Shown here: positions 1 to 11,590 of the stretch, piece by piece
Layout of the letters: every line of letters begins with the position of its first letter
Position numbering within the stretch: position 1 is the first letter of the stretch
Origin: Sutcliffiella tianshenii
GTDB taxonomy: Bacteria > Bacillota > Bacilli > Bacillales > Bacillaceae_I
Direction of reading: 5' to 3'
Assembly: GCF_016908565.1 (NCBI RefSeq)
Contig: NZ_JAFBED010000011.1
Span: forward strand, 1 to 64,000
Length of the DNA: 64,000 nt
Translations under genes and position numbers: made by a program
Notes under the pieces: generated by a model
Told to the model about the DNA's origin: nothing
Seen by the model: the letters and a program-made list of their open reading frames with translations, nothing else
Databases searched by the model: none

Positions 1-83
1 TATTCCTCTTTTCATTGTTTATCGTGGTTGAAAACAGTGTTGCCAAGAGTGAATAAAATGACTCTTTCTTTTTACACAATTAT

Positions 84-290
84 ATGGACTTAATCGGAAA
101 AAGCCAATAGTAGGGGTCTAAAGGACTTTTCAAGGGGATTGTCGGAAGAAAAAGCCAATAGAAGGGGTCTAAAGGACTTTTCAAGGGGATTGTCGGAAGA
201 AAAGGCCAATAGAAGAGGTCTAAAGGACTTTTCAAGGGGATTGTCGGAAGAAAAGGCCAATAGAGGGATTCCAAAGACTTTTTGAAAAAG
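84..290. repeat. 51-bp tandem repeat array, about 3.5 copies
   Basis: The 8-base landmark GCCAATAG recurs at 103, 154, 205 and 256, exactly 51 bp apart. The units are nearly identical, with single-base changes, and the fourth copy decays after about 20 bp. Because 51 is a multiple of three, reading frames on the minus strand stay open as 17-residue repeats. There is no ribosome site and no recognisable protein, so I treat it as non-coding repeat DNA. Confidence 0.85.
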
Positions 291-607
291 GAAATCTGGT
301 GAAAAGTCCATCAATCACAAAAAGTCCGACTCCGCCTCCCATCAGGACAACCTCCAATCAGAACCAATACGGAGGTATCATAGGAACGCCTAAGACCTCA
401 CCCCGTAAAAGTGGATTAACACGGAATATGCCGATATTCGGGTGTTTTTCCGCTTTGGCACATTTTACCGCCCATGCTATGATTAAATATGTGTTTAATG
501 CAAATACTGCGAGGGTATCTACAAAACTGGATACACAAATTAAACACATTTAAATATGAAGGGATTGGTTTATTATCCATCAAGTACAAGTGAAGTACAC
601 TGGCGAA
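291..607. other. stretch without a supported gene
   Basis: I see no convincing gene here. A plus-strand frame (299-553) is rich in Pro, Ser and Thr with no ribosome site. A minus-strand frame (549-358) has one hydrophobic helix and continues past a stop with a glycine-rich hydrophobic stretch. The latter could be a decayed membrane-protein gene, but nothing recognisable remains. Confidence 0.4.
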
Positions 608-760
608 ATGGAAAAGGCAATGTATCAGGCTTATGGTTTTGGTTATGAGGAGTACTCGCGTAAGCTTTCCAAGCGTTTGGAGGTAGAACAGCATAGAGAT
701 GCAGAATACAAGAAAAGCTTGGAGATCGTTGCAGAATTAAACCGTAAATTCCACCCGTAA
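608..760 (+). CDS. possible small hypothetical protein (50 aa)
   Basis: This short frame would encode a charged, probably helical peptide (MEKAMYQAYGFGYEEYSRKL...). The composition, rich in Glu, Lys, Tyr and Arg, looks more protein-like than the surrounding frames, and a strong terminator hairpin follows within 50 bp. No good ribosome site precedes the ATG. The frame stays open upstream to about 560, including a GTG at 590, so the true start may lie there or the piece may be the 3' remnant of a longer gene. I do not recognise a family. Confidence 0.3.
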   Translation: MEKAMYQAYGFGYEEYSRKLSKRLEVEQHRDAEYKKSLEIVAELNRKFHP

Positions 761-804
761 CGAACTTATCATTTTGGATAGGTTCTATATCAATAGAAGA
801 CAAC

Positions 805-859
805 AAAAAAGGGTAAGTGATATTCTCCAGCTTGATGGAGGTGTCACATACCCTTTTTT
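805..859 (+). terminator. intrinsic terminator upstream of suf
   Basis: A long interrupted stem pairs AAAAAAGGGTA with TACCCTTTTTT, with inner pairing of CTCCA with TGGAG, followed by a T run. A-rich and T-rich flanks on both sides would let it work in both directions. It isolates the suf operon from upstream transcription. Confidence 0.75.
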
Positions 860-915
860 ATTTATAGGTAAGGATGATTCCTCGTGAATAGTGTAAGATA
901 AATGATGTACTTAAT

Positions 916-945
916 TCGACATAAACCCTTTATTTTCGGTATAAT
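916..945 (+). promoter_or_regulatory. sigma-A-type promoter of the suf operon
   Basis: TCGACA (916-921) and TATAAT (940-945) are separated by 18 bp, with the start codon of sufC about 140 bp downstream. The -10 is perfect and the -35 matches five of six. No obvious Fur or PerR box was seen, so how it responds to iron or oxidative stress cannot be told from this sequence. Confidence 0.6.
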
Positions 946-1081
946 TTGAGATGGTCTCTTACAAATCGGAAAAGGTTGCTAACACTTTCTATTTGTTATA
1001 AGATTGTAATGAGAATAAAATGAGAATTAAAACAAGAATGTGTTTTCATATAGAAGCACAGATCATTGGAGGTATAGAGTC

Positions 1082-1864
1082 ATGGGTTCAACGTTAACAA
1101 TCAAGGATTTGCATGTATCTATTAACGATAAAGAAATTTTAAAGGGTGTAAATCTCGAAGTAAAAGGCGGAGAGATTCACGCTATCATGGGTCCGAATGG
1201 TACAGGTAAGTCAACGCTTTCCTCTGCTATCATGGGTCATCCTAAATATGAAGTAACAAGCGGAAGCATCACGTTTGATGGCGAAGATGTGCTTGAAATG
1301 GAAGTGGATGAGCGTGCGAAAGTAGGTTTATTCCTTGCAATGCAATATCCAAGCGAAATCAGTGGGGTAACAAATGCTGACTTCCTTCGTTCTGCAATCA
1401 ATGCCCGTCGTGAAGAGGGCGATGAAATTTCCTTGATGAAGTTCATCCGTAAAATGGATAAGAATATGGACTTCTTGGAAATGGATCAGGCAATGGCGCA
1501 GCGTTACCTGAACGAAGGCTTCTCTGGTGGGGAAAAGAAGCGTAACGAAATTCTTCAATTAATGATGATCGAGCCTAAGATCGCGATCCTTGATGAGATC
1601 GACTCCGGTCTTGATATCGATGCTTTGAAAGTTGTTTCCAAGGGGATCAACGAAATGCGCGGAGAAGACTTCGGTTGCCTTATCATCACTCACTACCAGC
1701 GTCTATTGAACTACATCACTCCTGACCATGTTCACGTTATGATGCAAGGACGCATCGTGAAATCCGGCGGCAAGGAATTGGCTCAGCGCCTGGAAGCAGA
1801 AGGTTATGATTGGATTAAGCAAGAATTAGGTATCGAAGACGAAACAGTCGGCCAAGAAGCGTAA
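1082..1864 (+). CDS. sufC: Fe-S cluster assembly ATPase SufC
   Basis: Cytosolic ABC-type ATPase that forms the SufBC2D scaffold, where sulfur and iron are combined into clusters. The 260-residue length is typical. Walker A (GPNGTGKST, residues 37-45), the ABC signature (FSGGEKKR, 147-154) and Walker B (IAILDEIDSGLD, 167-178) are all present, with the SufC-type EIDSGLD in place of the transporter DEPT. I place the start at this ATG because GGAGG lies 9 bp upstream; an in-frame ATG at 1040 has no ribosome site. It is the first gene of sufCDSUB, with only 15 bp before sufD. Confidence 0.97.
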   Translation: MGSTLTIKDLHVSINDKEILKGVNLEVKGGEIHAIMGPNGTGKSTLSSAIMGHPKYEVTSGSITFDGEDVLEMEVDERAKVGLFLAMQYPSEISGVTNADFLRSAINARREEGDEISLMKFIRKMDKNMDFLEMDQAMAQRYLNEGFSGGEKKRNEILQLMMIEPKIAILDEIDSGLDIDALKVVSKGINEMRGEDFGCLIITHYQRLLNYITPDHVHVMMQGRIVKSGGKELAQRLEAEGYDWIKQELGIEDETVGQEA

Positions 1865-1879
1865 GCAAGGAGGATTATC

Positions 1880-4816
<2,937 letters not shown>

Positions 4817-4885
4817 GCTTTAAGGATAGGGAGCTTTAGGAACCTGGTTTCTAGAGCTCACCTCTTGAATGGAGGGAAAGAGAAA

Positions 4886-6283
4886 ATGGCAAAAAAAATG
4901 CCTGAAATCGGCGATTACAAGTATGGTTTTAAGGATAAGGACGTATCCATTTTCCGTTCCGGCCGTGGACTTACGAAAGAGATCGTAGAAGAGATCTCCC
5001 GCATGAAGTCCGAGCCTCAATGGATGTTGGATTTCCGTCTTAAATCATTGGAACATTTCTATAACATGCCAATGCCTCAATGGGGCGGCGACCTGAACAG
5101 CCTTAACTTTGATGAAATTACGTACTACGTAAAACCATCCGAGAAGTCTGAGCGCTCTTGGGATGAAGTACCGGAGGAAATCAAACAGACGTTTGATAAA
5201 CTGGGTATTCCTGAAGCAGAGCAAAAATATCTTGCTGGTGTATCCGCTCAGTATGAGTCCGAGGTTGTTTACCACAACATGCAGGAAGACTTAGAAGATC
5301 TGGGTGTCGTTTTCAAGGATACAGACACAGCTTTAAAAGAAAATGAAGATATCTTCCGTGAGCATTTCGCAAAAGTGATCCCACCAACTGACAACAAGTT
5401 CTCAGCATTGAACTCAGCAGTATGGTCCGGTGGTTCTTTCATCTACGTCCCTAAAGGTGTGAAAGTGGAAACTCCACTTCAAGCATACTTCCGAATCAAC
5501 TCTGAGAACATGGGTCAATTCGAGCGTACGCTTATCATCGTGGACGAAGGCGCGCATGTACACTATGTAGAAGGTTGTACAGCACCTGTTTACACAACCA
5601 ACTCCCTGCACAGTGCGGTAGTTGAAATAATCATCAAAAAAGATGCATATTGCCGTTACACAACGATCCAGAACTGGGCGAACAACGTTTACAACCTTGT
5701 AACGAAGCGTGCAGTCTGTGAAGCAAACGCGACAATGGAATGGATCGATGGCAACATCGGCTCCAAGCTGACGATGAAATATCCAGCAGTCATCCTAAAA
5801 GGTGAAGGCGCACGTGGTATGACTCTTTCCATCGCATTAGCTGGTAAAGGGCAGCATCAGGATGCAGGTGCAAAAATGATTCACCTTGCACCAAACACAT
5901 CTTCCACGATCGTTTCAAAATCCATCTCCAAGCAAGGTGGTAAAGTAACATACCGTGGTATCGTGCATTTTGGTAAAAAAGCTTCCGGCGCTCGTTCCAA
6001 CATCGAGTGTGACACACTGATCATGGATAACCAATCCACTTCTGATACGATTCCTTACAACGAAGTGTTCAACGATAACGTATCCCTTGAGCATGAAGCG
6101 AAGGTATCCAAAGTATCCGAAGAGCAATTGTTCTATCTGATGAGTCGTGGCCTTTCCGAAGAAGAAGCGACTGAAATGATCGTAATGGGCTTCATCGAGC
6201 CATTCACAAAAGAACTTCCAATGGAGTACGCAGTAGAAATGAACCGTCTGATCAAGTTCGAGATGGAAGGTTCTATTGGGTAA
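4886..6283 (+). CDS. sufB: Fe-S cluster assembly protein SufB
   Basis: Core scaffold subunit of SufBC2D, 465 residues. It is very close to the Firmicute SufB consensus, including the [10 protein letters not shown] region with the conserved Cys used for cluster assembly and a C-terminal [12 protein letters not shown] helix. I chose the ATG that follows GGAGGGAAAGAGAAA; an upstream in-frame TTG at 4865 would contain the ribosome site. A 69-bp gap separates it from sufU, the only real spacer in the operon, and a strong terminator follows 17 bp after the stop. Confidence 0.97.
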   Translation: MAKKMPEIGDYKYGFKDKDVSIFRSGRGLTKEIVEEISRMKSEPQWMLDFRLKSLEHFYNMPMPQWGGDLNSLNFDEITYYVKPSEKSERSWDEVPEEIKQTFDKLGIPEAEQKYLAGVSAQYESEVVYHNMQEDLEDLGVVFKDTDTALKENEDIFREHFAKVIPPTDNKFSALNSAVWSGGSFIYVPKGVKVETPLQAYFRINSENMGQFERTLIIVDEGAHVHYVEGCTAPVYTTNSLHSAVVEIIIKKDAYCRYTTIQNWANNVYNLVTKRAVCEANATMEWIDGNIGSKLTMKYPAVILKGEGARGMTLSIALAGKGQHQDAGAKMIHLAPNTSSTIVSKSISKQGGKVTYRGIVHFGKKASGARSNIECDTLIMDNQSTSDTIPYNEVFNDNVSLEHEAKVSKVSEEQLFYLMSRGLSEEEATEMIVMGFIEPFTKELPMEYAVEMNRLIKFEMEGSIG

Positions 6284-6299
6284 TCGATAGCAATAAATA

Positions 6300-6326
6300 A
6301 ACCCACACTTAGGTGTGGGTTTTTGT
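6300..6326 (+). terminator. terminator of the suf operon
   Basis: A 9-bp stem (AACCCACAC with GTGTGGGTT), a 4-base loop and a T run directly after sufB. Confidence 0.9.
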
Positions 6327-6348
6327 CTTATTAGGCTGAAATATGCGA

Positions 6349-6465
6349 ATTGTGCATAACTGCCCCGTTTTTGTGCATAAAATGATTTTTTTCATCGTAA
6401 ATCGAATTTTTTGCGCTCAAATCAAAATTTTTGTGCAGAAAGTGCCGGGAATTGTGCATAAGCGG
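6349..6465. repeat. phased TTGTGCATAA motif array, period 20-21 bp
   Basis: The decamer TTGTGCATAA or a close variant appears around 6350, 6371, 6411 (TTGCGCTCAA), 6431 (TTGTGCAGAA) and 6452, with a decayed copy near 6391. Spacing is 20-21 bp, about two helical turns. Each unit is a partly palindromic TTNYGCNNAA. A second array with the same motif lies at 38097-38210. Confidence 0.65.
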
Positions 6466-6501
6466 TGAATAAGTCAAACGCTCCATAAAAAGGCACACCT
6501 T

Positions 6502-7173
6502 CTAAACCAATTCCTCCCCGACATCATCCTTCAGATCATCATCCTTATCCTGCTTCTTCTGTTTCTCCAGATAATCATTGATTTTTAAATTTACATAGAT
6601 GAATCCAGCAGCTATGAATGCCGAGAAGATCCAGCCATTGACCTTCATGAAGAAAAGAATGCGGTCATAGCCTTCCACTCCATACACGCCAATCAAATAT
6701 TGCTTCAGACCAGCCGAAAACAGGCCTCTCAATGCAAAAATCCCTGTAATGATATAGAAGGCAGGCAATAATTCCTTTTGCCTATACAAGCGAAGGCTGT
6801 CCTCTCTTTTGTGGCCCTGCAGGTATGCGATATCAGCCAGGAAGTAGAGACCCAATGGCTTTTTCACGATCATTGTCGCTACAAAGAATAGGGCGAATCC
6901 AGCACCGACATAAACGGAATTCTGGAGCATATTGAATGCCGACCCCGACAGTATGTCCACAATGGTTGAGATGAATAGTGAAGCAAGAATGAACATGCCT
7001 GTGACATTATATTGCTTTTCTATCAAAAATCTCACGATGGTATAAACAAATCCAGGGACTGTGGATAGGAGAAGGGCGTAATAGTCTCCCAGGGGGTCCT
7101 GTCCATATTTCCAGATCATATAGGGCATTACCAGGTAAAACAGCAGATCAAAAAAGACTATCTTATTTTTCAT
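6502..7173 (-). CDS. multi-spanning membrane protein, VC0807-like
   Basis: A 223-residue integral membrane protein with about five or six hydrophobic helices and a charged C-terminal tail rich in Lys, Asp and Glu. The opening (KIVFFDLLFYLVMPYMIW) and the central FFVATMIVKKPLG region resemble the uncharacterised VC0807 family; no function is established for it. It is transcribed towards sufB, and the phased repeat array lies between the two. The family call is from memory of the pattern and is moderate. Confidence 0.7.
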   Translation of the reverse strand: MKNKIVFFDLLFYLVMPYMIWKYGQDPLGDYYALLLSTVPGFVYTIVRFLIEKQYNVTGMFILASLFISTIVDILSGSAFNMLQNSVYVGAGFALFFVATMIVKKPLGLYFLADIAYLQGHKREDSLRLYRQKELLPAFYIITGIFALRGLFSAGLKQYLIGVYGVEGYDRILFFMKVNGWIFSAFIAAGFIYVNLKINDYLEKQKKQDKDDDLKDDVGEELV

Positions 7174-7293
7174 ATATCCCCCGCCTCTAAAAATTCTATT
7201 TTCTCTATTGTACCAATCTCTCCCAAATCCAACACTATATATTTCAGAAAGGATGCCGGATTATGATAAAATGAAAAAAATGAGGTGATACGG

Positions 7294-8142
7294 ATGATCT
7301 ATATCGGGGTTACAGGCTGGGGAGACCATGACTCCCTCTATACTTCAGGGGTTGCAGCCAGGGATAAATTAAAGGAATATAGTGCCCACTTTCCTGTGGT
7401 GGAGGTGGATTCCTCGTTTTATGCTATCCAGCCGAAGCGGAATGTGGAGAAATGGGTGGCTGATACTCCGCCAACTTTCAAATTCATTGTAAAAGCCTAT
7501 CAAGGGATGACAGGCCATCAGCGTGGTGATATTCCTTTTGAATCCAAAGAGGAGATGTTTGAGGCTTTTCTTCAATCGATCGAGCCCTTTAAGGATGCTG
7601 GCAAGCTCGCCATGGTGCTGTTTCAGTTCCCGCCTTGGTTTGACTGCAATAAGGAGAACGTGAGCTATATCCGCTGGTGCAAGGAAAAGATGAAGGATAC
7701 AAGAGTCGCGCTTGAGTTCCGCAATCAGTCCTGGTTTTCGGAGCCTTTTAAAGAACAGACTCTTTCGTTCATGGAGGAGGAAGGCTGGATTCACAGCATA
7801 TGCGATGAACCTCAGGCTGGAAAAGGCTCCATACCGACGGTCCTTCATCCGACTGACAAGGAGCTTACGTTGGTAAGGCTGCATGGGCGGAATGTGCACG
7901 GGTGGAAAAAAGCGGTCTCGGGTAAAGATTGGCGGGAGGTCCGTTATCTTTACTATTATAATGAGCAAGAGCTGCTGGAATGGAAAAGTAATCTGGAACA
8001 GATAAAGAACTCCACAGAGGATATTTATGTGCTTTTCAACAATAATTCCGGTGGTCACGCAGCAGAGAATGCCAAAACGATGATAGAAATGCTGGATCTT
8101 GCGTACGAGGGTCTGGCACCAAGACAACTGGATTTATTTTAA
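7294..8142 (+). CDS. yunF: DUF72 family protein YunF
   Basis: A 282-residue TIM-barrel-like DUF72 protein. The family pattern is clear: an N-terminal GVTGWGDH, then VEVDSSFY, a central ALEFRNQSWF and a late VLFNNNSGGHAAENA. The biochemical role is unknown. I chose ATG 7294 because GAGGTGA lies just upstream; the in-frame GTG at 7285 sits inside that site. It heads a plus-strand run with yunD and yunC (40- and 69-bp gaps), matching the yun order of B. subtilis, with yunE missing. Confidence 0.88.
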   Translation: MIYIGVTGWGDHDSLYTSGVAARDKLKEYSAHFPVVEVDSSFYAIQPKRNVEKWVADTPPTFKFIVKAYQGMTGHQRGDIPFESKEEMFEAFLQSIEPFKDAGKLAMVLFQFPPWFDCNKENVSYIRWCKEKMKDTRVALEFRNQSWFSEPFKEQTLSFMEEEGWIHSICDEPQAGKGSIPTVLHPTDKELTLVRLHGRNVHGWKKAVSGKDWREVRYLYYYNEQELLEWKSNLEQIKNSTEDIYVLFNNNSGGHAAENAKTMIEMLDLAYEGLAPRQLDLF

Positions 8143-8182
8143 ATAATCGATGAGCCTTGATGATAGAGGAGAGAGCGAGATC

Positions 8183-9553
8183 GTGCAGATACGGATATTA
8201 CATACTAACGATATACACAGTCATTTTGATGCATACCCTAAAATTGCAGCTTTTCTGAAAGGGGATAGTTCCGGAATTCCATTTGCGCTAGTGGATATCG
8301 GTGACAATATGGACAGGTTTCACCCCATCACCGAGGCAACACAGGGCCAAGCGAATACAAGCATGTTGAATCTATTGAAATATGATTATGCGACGATTGG
8401 AAACAACGAGGGAATCACCCTAGACTATCAGGCACTTTCAGAGTTATACCGGGATGCTGATTTTCAGGTTCTGGTAGCTAACCTGTTTGAAACCAGCGGG
8501 GAATACCCGGGATGGGTCAAACACTACGCATATAAGCAGATGGATGAAGTGAGGGTTTGTTTTATAGGGTTATCTGTATACTACCAGCATTTTTATGAGC
8601 TGTTGGGCTGGAAGCTCGAAGACCCTTATTCAATGCTGGAAAAAATCCTGCCAGAGGTGAGAGCCGAAGCGGATGCCGTGGTCGTGCTGTCACATCTCGG
8701 CATCTCAGATGATGAAGAGATGGCTAGAAGGTTTCCTGAGATAGATGTCATACTTGGTGGACACACCCATCATGTGTTGCCTGAGGGGAAAATGATTGGA
8801 AACACACTCGTTTGCGGTGCCGGGAAGTATGGGCAGTTCATCGGAGAGGTCACAATTGGGTTTAATGAGCAAAAAGGGATAACCGTCAAAACAGCAAAGC
8901 TGCATTCGATGGATGGGATACATCCCGATAACGAAGTGGAAGAGATAATCAATAAGATGGAAGAGGAAGCTTCAGGAGCATTGAAGTACAAGCTTGCTGA
9001 ATTGCAGGAGCCGATGAACATCGACTGGTTTGCCCCTTCTCCCCTTGCAAACCTCCTTGCAGAAGCACTAAAGGAGTGGTGTGAGGCAGATATCGGAATG
9101 GTCAATGCAGGGGTGCTTCTCGAGTCCATTCCGGCAGGTGCTGTCACAAGACAGGCATTGCATCGCATATGCCCCCATCCGATCAATCCGTGTCGGGTGA
9201 CGCTCACAGGTGAGGAGCTTCGGGAGGTACTGCAGCAAGCCATCCAGCCTGAAATGGAAGAACTGAAGGTAAAAGGCCTTGGCTTCCGTGGGAAAGTGAT
9301 GGGAAGGATGGCGTTCAGCGGATTGGAAATGGAACATGAGATTTTCTCAGATGGGTCGATACAAGTGAAATCTCTCCTGATAAATGGGAAAGAGGTCAAA
9401 AGCAATGATGCCATTTCCATTGGGACAATCGATATGTTCACTTTCGGTCGGATGTATCCAAGCATTGTGCGTGCAAAAGACAAGAAGTTCTATATGCCGG
9501 AGCTGCTTCGGGACGTCCTTGCCGAAAAGCTTTCTCAGGTTAGGCTAAGCTAA
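8183..9553 (+). CDS. yunD: 5'-nucleotidase / metallophosphoesterase YunD
   Basis: A 456-residue two-domain enzyme of the 5'-nucleotidase family. The N-terminal calcineurin-like domain shows HTNDIHSH (metal ligands D and H), DIGDNMDR, TIGNNEG and GGHTHH. The C-terminal substrate domain follows from about residue 270. No signal peptide is present, so it should act in the cytoplasm, unlike secreted family members. A GTG start preceded by GAGGAGAG is preferred over the ATG at 8150, which has no ribosome site. Substrate is uncertain: a nucleotide or sugar-nucleotide phosphoester. Confidence 0.9.
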   Translation: MQIRILHTNDIHSHFDAYPKIAAFLKGDSSGIPFALVDIGDNMDRFHPITEATQGQANTSMLNLLKYDYATIGNNEGITLDYQALSELYRDADFQVLVANLFETSGEYPGWVKHYAYKQMDEVRVCFIGLSVYYQHFYELLGWKLEDPYSMLEKILPEVRAEADAVVVLSHLGISDDEEMARRFPEIDVILGGHTHHVLPEGKMIGNTLVCGAGKYGQFIGEVTIGFNEQKGITVKTAKLHSMDGIHPDNEVEEIINKMEEEASGALKYKLAELQEPMNIDWFAPSPLANLLAEALKEWCEADIGMVNAGVLLESIPAGAVTRQALHRICPHPINPCRVTLTGEELREVLQQAIQPEMEELKVKGLGFRGKVMGRMAFSGLEMEHEIFSDGSIQVKSLLINGKEVKSNDAISIGTIDMFTFGRMYPSIVRAKDKKFYMPELLRDVLAEKLSQVRLS

Positions 9554-9622
9554 TACCCATTTTTCACACTCTTTTGTGCTCCTGTCATAAATTGATAGGA
9601 GAAGGGAGCGTGACAACTATCT

Positions 9623-9925
9623 ATGATTGAAATGACGCCAATCAAAATCAATGACTTTACTTTTACAGCAATCACTGTCAGATTGCCTAAAACCAATTTT
9701 CTTGCTGTAACCAGTGACAAAGGATATATCATGTGTGGAGCCCTCGATGTTGCCCTTTTGAATGAAAAGCTGAAAGATCGTCGGATCATTGCTGGGCGAG
9801 CGGTGGGTGTTCGGACAATTGAGCAATTAATAGAGGCCCCTTTGGAATCGGTTACGTATGAAGCGGAAAGTCTGGGTATTACAGTCGGGATGTCCGGAAG
9901 GGATGCTTTGTTGAGAATGAAATAA
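9623..9925 (+). CDS. yunC: DUF1805 protein YunC
   Basis: A 100-residue protein matching YunC-type DUF1805 in length and content (PKTNFLAVTSDKGYIMCG near the middle, then RIIAGRAVGVRTIEQL). The fold is compact alpha/beta; the function is unknown. The start follows GGGAGCGTGA and a terminator follows at once. yunB, which lies between lytH and yunC in B. subtilis, is not present here. Confidence 0.85.
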   Translation: MIEMTPIKINDFTFTAITVRLPKTNFLAVTSDKGYIMCGALDVALLNEKLKDRRIIAGRAVGVRTIEQLIEAPLESVTYEAESLGITVGMSGRDALLRMK

Positions 9926-9953
9926 AAGACCTTCGATGCAAGGTCTTTTTTTT
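9925..9953 (+). terminator. terminator after yunC
   Basis: Stem AAAGACCTT with AAGGTCTTT, 6-base loop and eight T residues. Confidence 0.9.
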
Positions 9954-10075
9954 ATGTGTCGAAAGTTTTATAGGAATATTTATAAAAATTTTATTAATAA
10001 TGAAGTTTTCTTTCATTGTTTTTACTATAATGGAAAATATATAGATTTTGTCGAAATATGAAGATAGGAGAAACT

Positions 10076-11182
10076 ATGAGATTATTACCCACTAAGTCCA
10101 TGAAGCCGGGAATGAAGCTAGCCAAAACTATCTATAATGAGCAGGGAAGAGCCTTGTTGAGTGCGGGAATCCCTGTAACTGCACGAATGATCACACGGAT
10201 GCAGCAGTTGAATGTTACATATGTTTATATAGAAGATGCCAGGACAAAGGATATGGAAGCCCCGACCATGATTTCGGATCAAACAAGAAAAAAGGCGATC
10301 ACTACGATCACCGATACCTTCAGGCTGCTTGAAAGCGAAAAGAAGCTAAGCAAATGGTTTGTGATGGATCAGTCTTCTAAGGATCTGAAAAGCCTTATCC
10401 ATACTTTGCTTGCAGATATGAAGGAAAACCAGGAAGTGGCGACACTTTTAACAGATGTTTATATACATGATAATTATGTCTTCACCCATTCATTGAATGT
10501 CACGTTATATGCTCTTTCCATCGGTCTTAAACTGGGGCTGCCCAAGAAGGATCTTGAGATCTTGGGGCTTGGGGGGATTCTTCATGACATCGGAAAGATG
10601 CAGATACCTTCCGAGATATTGTTCAAACCGGGGAAACTGACAAGTGAAGAGTTCACGGAAATGAAAAAGCACACCACCTATGGATATGATATCCTGCGGA
10701 ATATGCATACGATTCCGCTTCTTGTCGCTCATTGCGCTTTTCAGCATCATGAAAGACTCAATGGCAGCGGTTATCCAAGAGGGGTCAAGAATGAGGATAT
10801 CCATCTGTTCGGCAAGATCCTGGCCGTGGCGGACGTCTTTGATGCAGTAACCTCCCATAGAATCTATCGAAGTGCGATGCTGCCTCATGAAGGCCTGGAA
10901 ATCCTGTATGCAGGCTCAGAATCCCTTTATGAACCGGCAATCATAGATGCTTTCCGGAAATCTGTCGCCATTTACCCTTTCGGTCTCACAGTGACGCTCA
11001 ATGACGGGCGAAAGGGGATTGTAGTGGGGCAGAATAAGGATATCACGGAACGCCCGATCGTACGTATCATTGAGGAGGAGGGAGCTGAGCTTGACTCGCC
11101 CTTTGATATCAATTTGAAGGATCATCTGGATGTAAGTATCGTGGATTGTGACAATCAAGGGAGTATGTCGGCAGTAAGCTGA
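10076..11182 (+). CDS. HD-GYP domain protein, probable cyclic-di-GMP phosphodiesterase
   Basis: A 368-residue protein whose HD-GYP domain would hydrolyse cyclic-di-GMP. The HD pair (LHDIGK, H170-D171), the paired histidines HHERLNG (224-225) and the GYP motif (232-234) are intact, with the later DVFDAVTSHR. The N-terminal 130 residues contain the short helical/beta module common in Bacillus HD-GYP proteins (KSMKPGMKLAKTIYNEQG). ATG 10076 follows AGGAG; the earlier ATG at 10058 lies before that site. It is monocistronic, between the yunC terminator and the lysine riboswitch. Confidence 0.9.
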   Translation: MRLLPTKSMKPGMKLAKTIYNEQGRALLSAGIPVTARMITRMQQLNVTYVYIEDARTKDMEAPTMISDQTRKKAITTITDTFRLLESEKKLSKWFVMDQSSKDLKSLIHTLLADMKENQEVATLLTDVYIHDNYVFTHSLNVTLYALSIGLKLGLPKKDLEILGLGGILHDIGKMQIPSEILFKPGKLTSEEFTEMKKHTTYGYDILRNMHTIPLLVAHCAFQHHERLNGSGYPRGVKNEDIHLFGKILAVADVFDAVTSHRIYRSAMLPHEGLEILYAGSESLYEPAIIDAFRKSVAIYPFGLTVTLNDGRKGIVVGQNKDITERPIVRIIEEEGAELDSPFDINLKDHLDVSIVDCDNQGSMSAVS

Positions 11183-11261
11183 TATTAGCAAAATATTTCC
11201 TTTGTCCCCGTGTAATTTTTGTGATATAGTAAAACAATAAAATCATATACTTCCCTTATCA

Positions 11262-11455
11262 TACGATGAGGTAGAGGCTGCATAGCATAAGAGTAAAACT
11301 ACTGGAGGGTGACACCTAAGATGGTAGAAGAAAGGATGCTGTGCCGAAGCGGAATGAGTCGTCAAGCTTATTTTGCTGGGGTTATCTTGAATAAGGATAA
11401 CACTGCCATTATGACCGGTACGGACGGGTTCATAATGGAGGGCTACTGATCGGAT
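11262..11455 (+). promoter_or_regulatory. lysine riboswitch (L-box) aptamer
   Basis: The leader carries the conserved L-box elements in order: GAGGTAGAGGCTGC, then AGAGTAAAACTACTGGAGG, GAAAGGATGCTGTGCCGAAGC, GCTGGGG, and the closing GGAGGGCTACT. Helices P1-P5 can be drawn from these. It precedes a NhaC-type transporter, the gene type known to be lysine-controlled in Firmicutes (LysW). Lysine binding should turn expression off. Confidence 0.92.
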
Positions 11456-11524
11456 GGAGGATAACATACATTACATACAAGTAATGATAGTTATTTTCTA
11501 TCATTGCTATTTATTTTGTACTCA

Positions 11525-11589
11525 GAGCCCCCATTATTGTAAACCGTTTGGACAGGTCAAACATATTACAATTTTTTGGGGGTTTTTTG
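11525..11589 (+). terminator. riboswitch expression platform abutting the start codon
   Basis: GCCCCCA (about 11527) pairs with TGGGGG (11577-11582), and TTGTAA with TTACAA inside it, followed by six T residues at 11583-11588. The ATG is at 11591, so the 3' arm of the stem is also the only G-rich ribosome-binding sequence. A second hairpin (AATGATAG/CTATCATT, about 11483-11505) lies between aptamer and terminator. Confidence 0.75.
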
Positions 11590-11590
11590 T

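Noticed and set aside
80-314. Two minus-strand frames encoding 17-residue repeats
   Set aside because: They follow only from a 51-bp DNA repeat; no ribosome site, no protein family.
7369-8127. 252-residue minus-strand frame opposite yunF
   Set aside because: yunF has the DUF72 pattern and a ribosome site; the opposite frame has neither.
8770-9483. 237-residue minus-strand frame opposite yunD
   Set aside because: Ser-rich antisense shadow of a clear metallophosphoesterase.
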